Assembly (NCBI GenBank): GCA_946807835.1
Contig: OX327686.1
Coordinates: 12,338,001 to 12,402,000 of the forward strand
Reading direction: 5' to 3'
Length of the DNA: 64,000 bases
DNA from: Ailanthus altissimus
Lineage: Eukaryota > Streptophyta > Magnoliopsida > Sapindales > Simaroubaceae
Both the position numbers and the translations under genes were made by a program. Under the pieces are notes generated by a model. That model made no database searches. It was not told the origin of the DNA and saw nothing but the letters and a program-made list of their open reading frames with translations. This document shows, piece after piece, positions 59,679 to 64,000 of this stretch. Position 1 is the stretch's first letter. Each line of letters opens with the position of its first letter.

Positions 59679-60750
59679 AACATCAGAATTAATCTTGATG
59701 CTGTTAGGAGCAAGGGGTTTCCATATTGGCAATGTTGCATTTTTCTTATTCACCACGTGAACTTGGGCATATGAAACTCTTCCAAGTAATCTTTCGACTA
59801 TTTGAGAATAACTTCTGCTTCAAGGGTTATTTGTTTGTGAACTCTTTGGTTTCGAGAGTACTATATCCTCCACAGAAGAATCATAAAGAGCTCTAAATCT
59901 GAATCATCAAGCTCGTGCATGCATGAAATAAAAAATTCTTGAGTGGTAGTAATATGTGTACATGTGATGCCACTCACGAAAGAACAAAGAGCTTTAATGT
60001 GCCTCACGGCCTTACACAACCAGATAGCGTGCATGGTATTTTTTGCACCTTCGCTGCATATAGGGTGGTAAATATCAATCGAAACATGATGTTGCTTTAA
60101 ATTAGCATTAATTGATAGCCAATCATAGGTGGCTTTCTAGAAAAACAAATTTACTTTCGGAGGAATTAAGAGCTTCCAAATGTGCTTCCATAAAGTCTTG
60201 ACTTTTGAGTTATATAAATTGCTAACATGGCCTTGAAAAATAAAAAGAAAAGGCAATTGGTAGCCATTTTTAATCAAATATTGACCATGCTTATCAAAAT
60301 GTCATATTAAAAAGTCTTAGAGCTGTGTATAAGTGGATAGTCACTTGCTCTTTTACTGGAAATGAATTACCAATCAGCATCCTATTACATGCGCTTGTTG
60401 TTGTCTTCAAGTCTATAACCATGGCATATTCTGCCAATAAATATAGTGATAGAATTTTAAAGGAATACAATTGGGAGATCCATTAATCATAGTAAATGGA
60501 AATACAAGTCCCACTTTTAATTCTCTTGTGAACGTCTTGATAAAGAACCTCTCTTCCCCAATGTTTTTCCATAAAAAGGATGCACAAGATGTTGTCTTGG
60601 CTTGTAAAAGGGATGAGTTAGCAAAATATAAGATTTATAGCACCCTTACCACTAAAGAGGTAGGATTACGAAGGATATGCTAGCCTTGTACTAACATTGC
60701 TTTATTGAAGAAAGAAAGGTCACGAAAACCCCTTGCTTCATCTTTTTACT
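59674..60750 (-). pseudogene. L1 RT C-terminal region and zf-RVT domain
   Basis: Minus-strand pieces: DLSFFNKAMLV near 60700 (family phrase GLGFRDLxxFNxAML), SLLQAKTTSCASFLWKNIG near 60580, SFPVKEQVTIHLYTALRLF near 60340, then zf-RVT with LWKHIWKLLIPPKVN near 60190 (family WKxLWKLxIPPKVK), ANLKQHHVSIDIYHPICSEG and HAIWLCKAVRHIK. The Cys/His pattern of zf-RVT is partly kept (ICSEGAKNTMHAIW). Confidence 0.7.
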
Positions 60751-60899
60751 GAGGCATAATATTTCCCAGAAGCACTAATGAACCTTTTTCTTATTGCCAT
60801 CACCCTCAAACTAGAATCGCACACATAAATGATATAATTCTTTTATAAGTGAGCAAGGGAGGCAAAAAAGGTTCATAGAGTATGCCAGAATAGACTGTA

Positions 60900-61900
60900 T
60901 AGTAGTCTTGATCATGATTTCACGGACGAGAACATCTTATTTTTCCAACCTTTGAGCTTAATTTTCTACAATTTCCCCTAAAACTTAGTAGTCCCAAGTA
61001 ATTTTCATGGCAAGTTACGCATTTTAAATCGAGGCAGTTAATAATCACGTTCTTATCCTTACATTGCTAGCACCAAAGCAAACAACGAACTTATCAAAAT
61101 TAACTACTTAGCTTAAAGTAGTTTCTTATTCTTGTAAAATCCTCTTTACAGTTTGACAATCATAAATATTTATCTTTGTGAAGATAAGGCTATAATTGGT
61201 AAAAAAATAAAATATAAAAACAAGTGTGATTTTCAAGGCCTCTATCTTCCACACCAAAAGCTATGGATCTCGCTTTAAAGTTTACCTTTTTGAATTCATG
61301 ATGACAGACCTTCCACATAAATTAAAAATAAAATGGTGATAGGGGGTCTCCTTGACAAAGTCCTCTAAAAGGTTTTAGGAATCCCCTAGACTCTATATTA
61401 ATTACGAAAGAATAAGAAACAGACGATAGATAACCTATAATATTCTCACACTAGCTAGTACAGGAACACGACTTAAGCATCATAGCTTCAATCTTCAAGA
61501 AAACACTACTTAACATGGTCATAAGCCTTGGACATGTCTAGTTTAAGAACTAAAAATCCCTCTCAAGTAAATTTCTCTCTTAATGGCATTATTGCATTCA
61601 ACCAATTATGGCATTGTTTATGACAAGCCACTCCAGAATAAAGACACTTTTAGATTCTTAAATGATCTCCCCTAAGACTTTCTGAAGGCAATTAGCCAAG
61701 ACCTTTGCTATAATCTTGTAAAGGATATTATAGAGGCTAATAAGCCTAAAGTTAGATGGACACTCGAGCTTATCAACCTTAAGAACTAAGGTGATCAGAG
61801 TTTCATTTATCTATTAAAGATCCCTGTTATTATTAAGAAAGTGAAAATACGTCGTAGTAACATTATTCCCAATAACATCCAAAAACTTATAATAAAATTA
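60900..61900 (-). pseudogene. L1 reverse transcriptase domain
   Basis: Minus strand contains SYKIIAKVLANCLQKVLGEI near 61720 (motif 1 region; family YKIIAKxLANRLKxVL), then [11 protein letters not shown] at about 61336-61365 (motif of the RT palm) and KLKGWKNKMFSS near 60950 (thumb). The catalytic FADD box between them was not recovered and the stretch is full of stops. It is oriented with the RNase H and endonuclease as in L1 ORF2. Confidence 0.75.
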
Positions 61901-62649
61901 TGTTGACATCCCGTCCTTAATAGGGACTTTGGAATGATACATCTGAAAACCTACATGATAAACTTGATCCCTATTGAAGATGGCATCAAGACGCATGCTA
62001 CTTTATTTTAAGAGCAAGGATTAACATTGTCAACAACTGTTTGAGGTTCATAACATATAGGTTGTGAGGTGAAGAGGTAGGAGAAATGATCATGCAAAGT
62101 TTTCTCAATTTGGTTTACAACTTCTTACCATATATTACTATTATCTAGTAAACCAAGGATAGTGTTTTTTGTTGACAACTTGATGCTTTATGATGAAAGA
62201 ACTCTATCCCTATTTTTCAACCAAGAAACTCGAGCCTTTTGGCACCAGTATGATTCATGTTTGTACAACAGTGTGTCAATTGTGCACTCTACATGTCTAA
62301 GCTTATGGCATGCTGCTTCATCTAGATGATAATTAAGAGAAGCAAAGAGTTGTCATTTCTCCCAAATGGACGTTGACAACCATTAGAACTTGTCAAGTTT
62401 CTAGCTATGTAAGGCCATTCTAATATTCAAAATATTATAGGTCACTATGCCTAAATTACCAATACTAGATATCCAATCCTATTTGATTATGACATGACAT
62501 CCCTCTTCATCTACCCAAGCCTTCTTAGAATAAAATTGACTGAAGTGACATTTATTAAAGCTAAATCGTCTATTAGAGCTAAGTCCACAATCTCCACTAA
62601 CAAAGGCTTACAATCCGATCCTTAAAAATTAAGATGATGGATAAAAGGT

Positions 62650-62900
62650 TTTGGAAAGATACTAGACCAATATTTATTTTAGCTAGCCCTATTTAATCTT
62701 TCTTGAATGAAGTTCCCATCTTGGCCAGAGGCAACCTTTTAAATTTTCATTACTATTAAGGATCTCATTGAAATTTCCACAATAAAGCTACCATAAAGAA
62801 TGAAGAGAGTTAAGGTGTATGAGAAGGGACTAAGCATGAACCCACTAGTTTGCTTCTAGATGCCCATAAAACCCATTAAAACGTTATTCCTTCATGGCAT
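62650..62900 (-). pseudogene. L1 endonuclease (APE-like) segment
   Basis: Minus strand near 62860-62740 reads FYGHLEANK and then CGNFNEILNSNENLKGC, matching the GDFNEIL box of plant L1 endonucleases with Asp changed to Asn in this copy. The catalytic N-terminal part was not found. Upstream sequence up to the window end has no safe match; the 63-aa plus frame at 63466-63657 is fortuitous. Confidence 0.6.
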
Positions 62901-64000
62901 AAGATACAACACGATTATCAATATGAAATATAGAGAAGGATAATAGTTGAACCACCTTACTAGACTATGAATAAAGCCAAAACATCAGTTCTCACTTCTA
63001 TTTCAACAATAAGTTTTCAACAAAACCAAGATTTATTTATAAGTCTTTAATATGTTGTTGATAAGTAATTGCCTCTATAAGAAAGACCAAATCTAGTATT
63101 CCTCTTTACATACTTGTATAGGACTTGAAATGTCCTAGTATTACCCAGATTTTAGACATTCCAACTTAAGGTTTTCATGATAATCGACAACCTTGCACCT
63201 GAGTAGGAGCCATCGTTAGAGCAATAACTGAAGTTTGAAGTTGACTATTATCCCCTAAGCTACTAAACCTTGATTTAAATCTACATCGACAAAATTAATT
63301 TCTAGAGCATGCCTATCAGTTCCACCACCCTTTAGTTTCTAATTTGCAAGGGAGGAAAAAGTAGAGCTTTCACCTTTACATTTGTAAACTTGCAAGGAGG
63401 CTCCTGCCAAAGCAATTTACATGAATCTTCCTAAGACTTTCATGCAAAGCTTTACATGACCCTTTTTGTTGTTTTGGGATCAATTTTTTTTCCCTTCTTC
63501 CTTTATTTCTTACAAAATGATATCATATTGCTTTGCGAAGTCTGAAAAAGTTAAAAATCTATGCTTCATGAAAAAAGTCCTCAAAGTTATCGAAGAGGGG
63601 CTGCTTCCCACTATAGTGTTAAACATCTTCATAACATTACTATCCTTGCTTGGATAAAGACCCACAAAAGGATTCATACTGTCTAAGAGGTCACATCTAA
63701 AGGCGTGTCAACTTGATCACTAATCATATGGGATGTTTAAGGTATTGTGATGGTTTTACTCAAAAGGTTTAGGGGTGGTAAGACTTATGGGCTACAAGTG
63801 AGAGTAAGATCAGAGCTTGTTATACTATGAGCTTGTTGCTTATATCCCTCTCTTTTGTCTAGTTGATGAATGGAAACCAAAAACCATAGCAAGCTGTACT
63901 TTAGGACTAGCACAATTTATTCATATCAGATCTTTTTGGTTTCTAGAACTAGCAATTGAAATACTTATCTAAGAGATATGAGAAACTTTACCCTTTGAAG

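Larger units (their letters stand above)
58250..64000 (-). mobile_element. L1-type LINE, minus strand, decayed, cut by window edge and by a solo LTR
   Basis: Domains on the minus strand, from right to left: endonuclease near 62700-62900, RT about 60900-61900, RT C-terminal/zf-RVT 59680-60700 and RNase H (RVT_3 type) 58270-58744, in the order of plant L1 ORF2. The poly-T run near 58250 (plus) would be the A-tail. Stops and frameshifts occur throughout. ORF1 should lie above about 63000 and beyond the window, but I could not confirm it. The element is interrupted at 58745-59673. Confidence 0.8.

Overview
This window is nuclear DNA of a flowering plant, probably a eudicot. The signs are plant-lineage Ty1-copia, Ty3-gypsy (Tat/Athila group), L1, hAT and MULE elements, and one intron-split gene with plant-type GT-AG junctions. 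The DNA is very AT-rich and dominated by transposons. All similarity statements come from reading the sequence and conceptual translation by eye; no search was run.

Layout. 1-7051: a Ty3-gypsy element on the minus strand with two LTRs and only gag plus protease (TR-GAG-like), itself carrying an 871-bp LTR-like insertion. 7052-11200: a Tat-group gypsy remnant on the plus strand (integrase piece, antisense ORF, polypurine tract, LTR start), with a 1.3-kb hAT element in its LTR. 12.14-13.87 kb and 33.86-38.75 kb: two arrays of the same roughly 30-bp AT-rich repeat in opposite orientation. 30.64-33.86 kb: about 210-220-bp tandem modules. 14812-30219: one Ty1-copia element (minus strand, target duplication CTATT at both ends) containing a gypsy LTR with its 3' stub and two solo LTRs of a related family.

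41.95-46.56 kb is the only genic island. It holds a minus-strand gene for a membrane protein with a bacterial-type PH domain, with six coding exons read here and a 5'-UTR intron. 46738-54644 is a complete but decayed MULE of the Ulp1-protease (Kaonashi-like) type. It has long TIRs, a 9-bp target duplication with one mismatch, a DUF1985/Ulp1 pseudogene on the plus strand and a MuDR-type transposase pseudogene converging on the minus strand. 54852-55846 is a short LINE-type insert with a perfect 17-bp target duplication. 58.25 kb to the window end is a degenerate L1 on the minus strand (endonuclease, RT, zf-RVT, RNase H), split in its RNase H by a 929-bp solo LTR.

No rRNA, tRNA, CRISPR array or organelle insertion was seen. 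Only the PH-domain gene looks intact; the other coding segments carry stops and frameshifts. Target duplications and nesting give a relative history: copia into the repeat-rich locus, then gypsy into its interior, then solo LTRs into the gypsy LTR and the copia 5' LTR.
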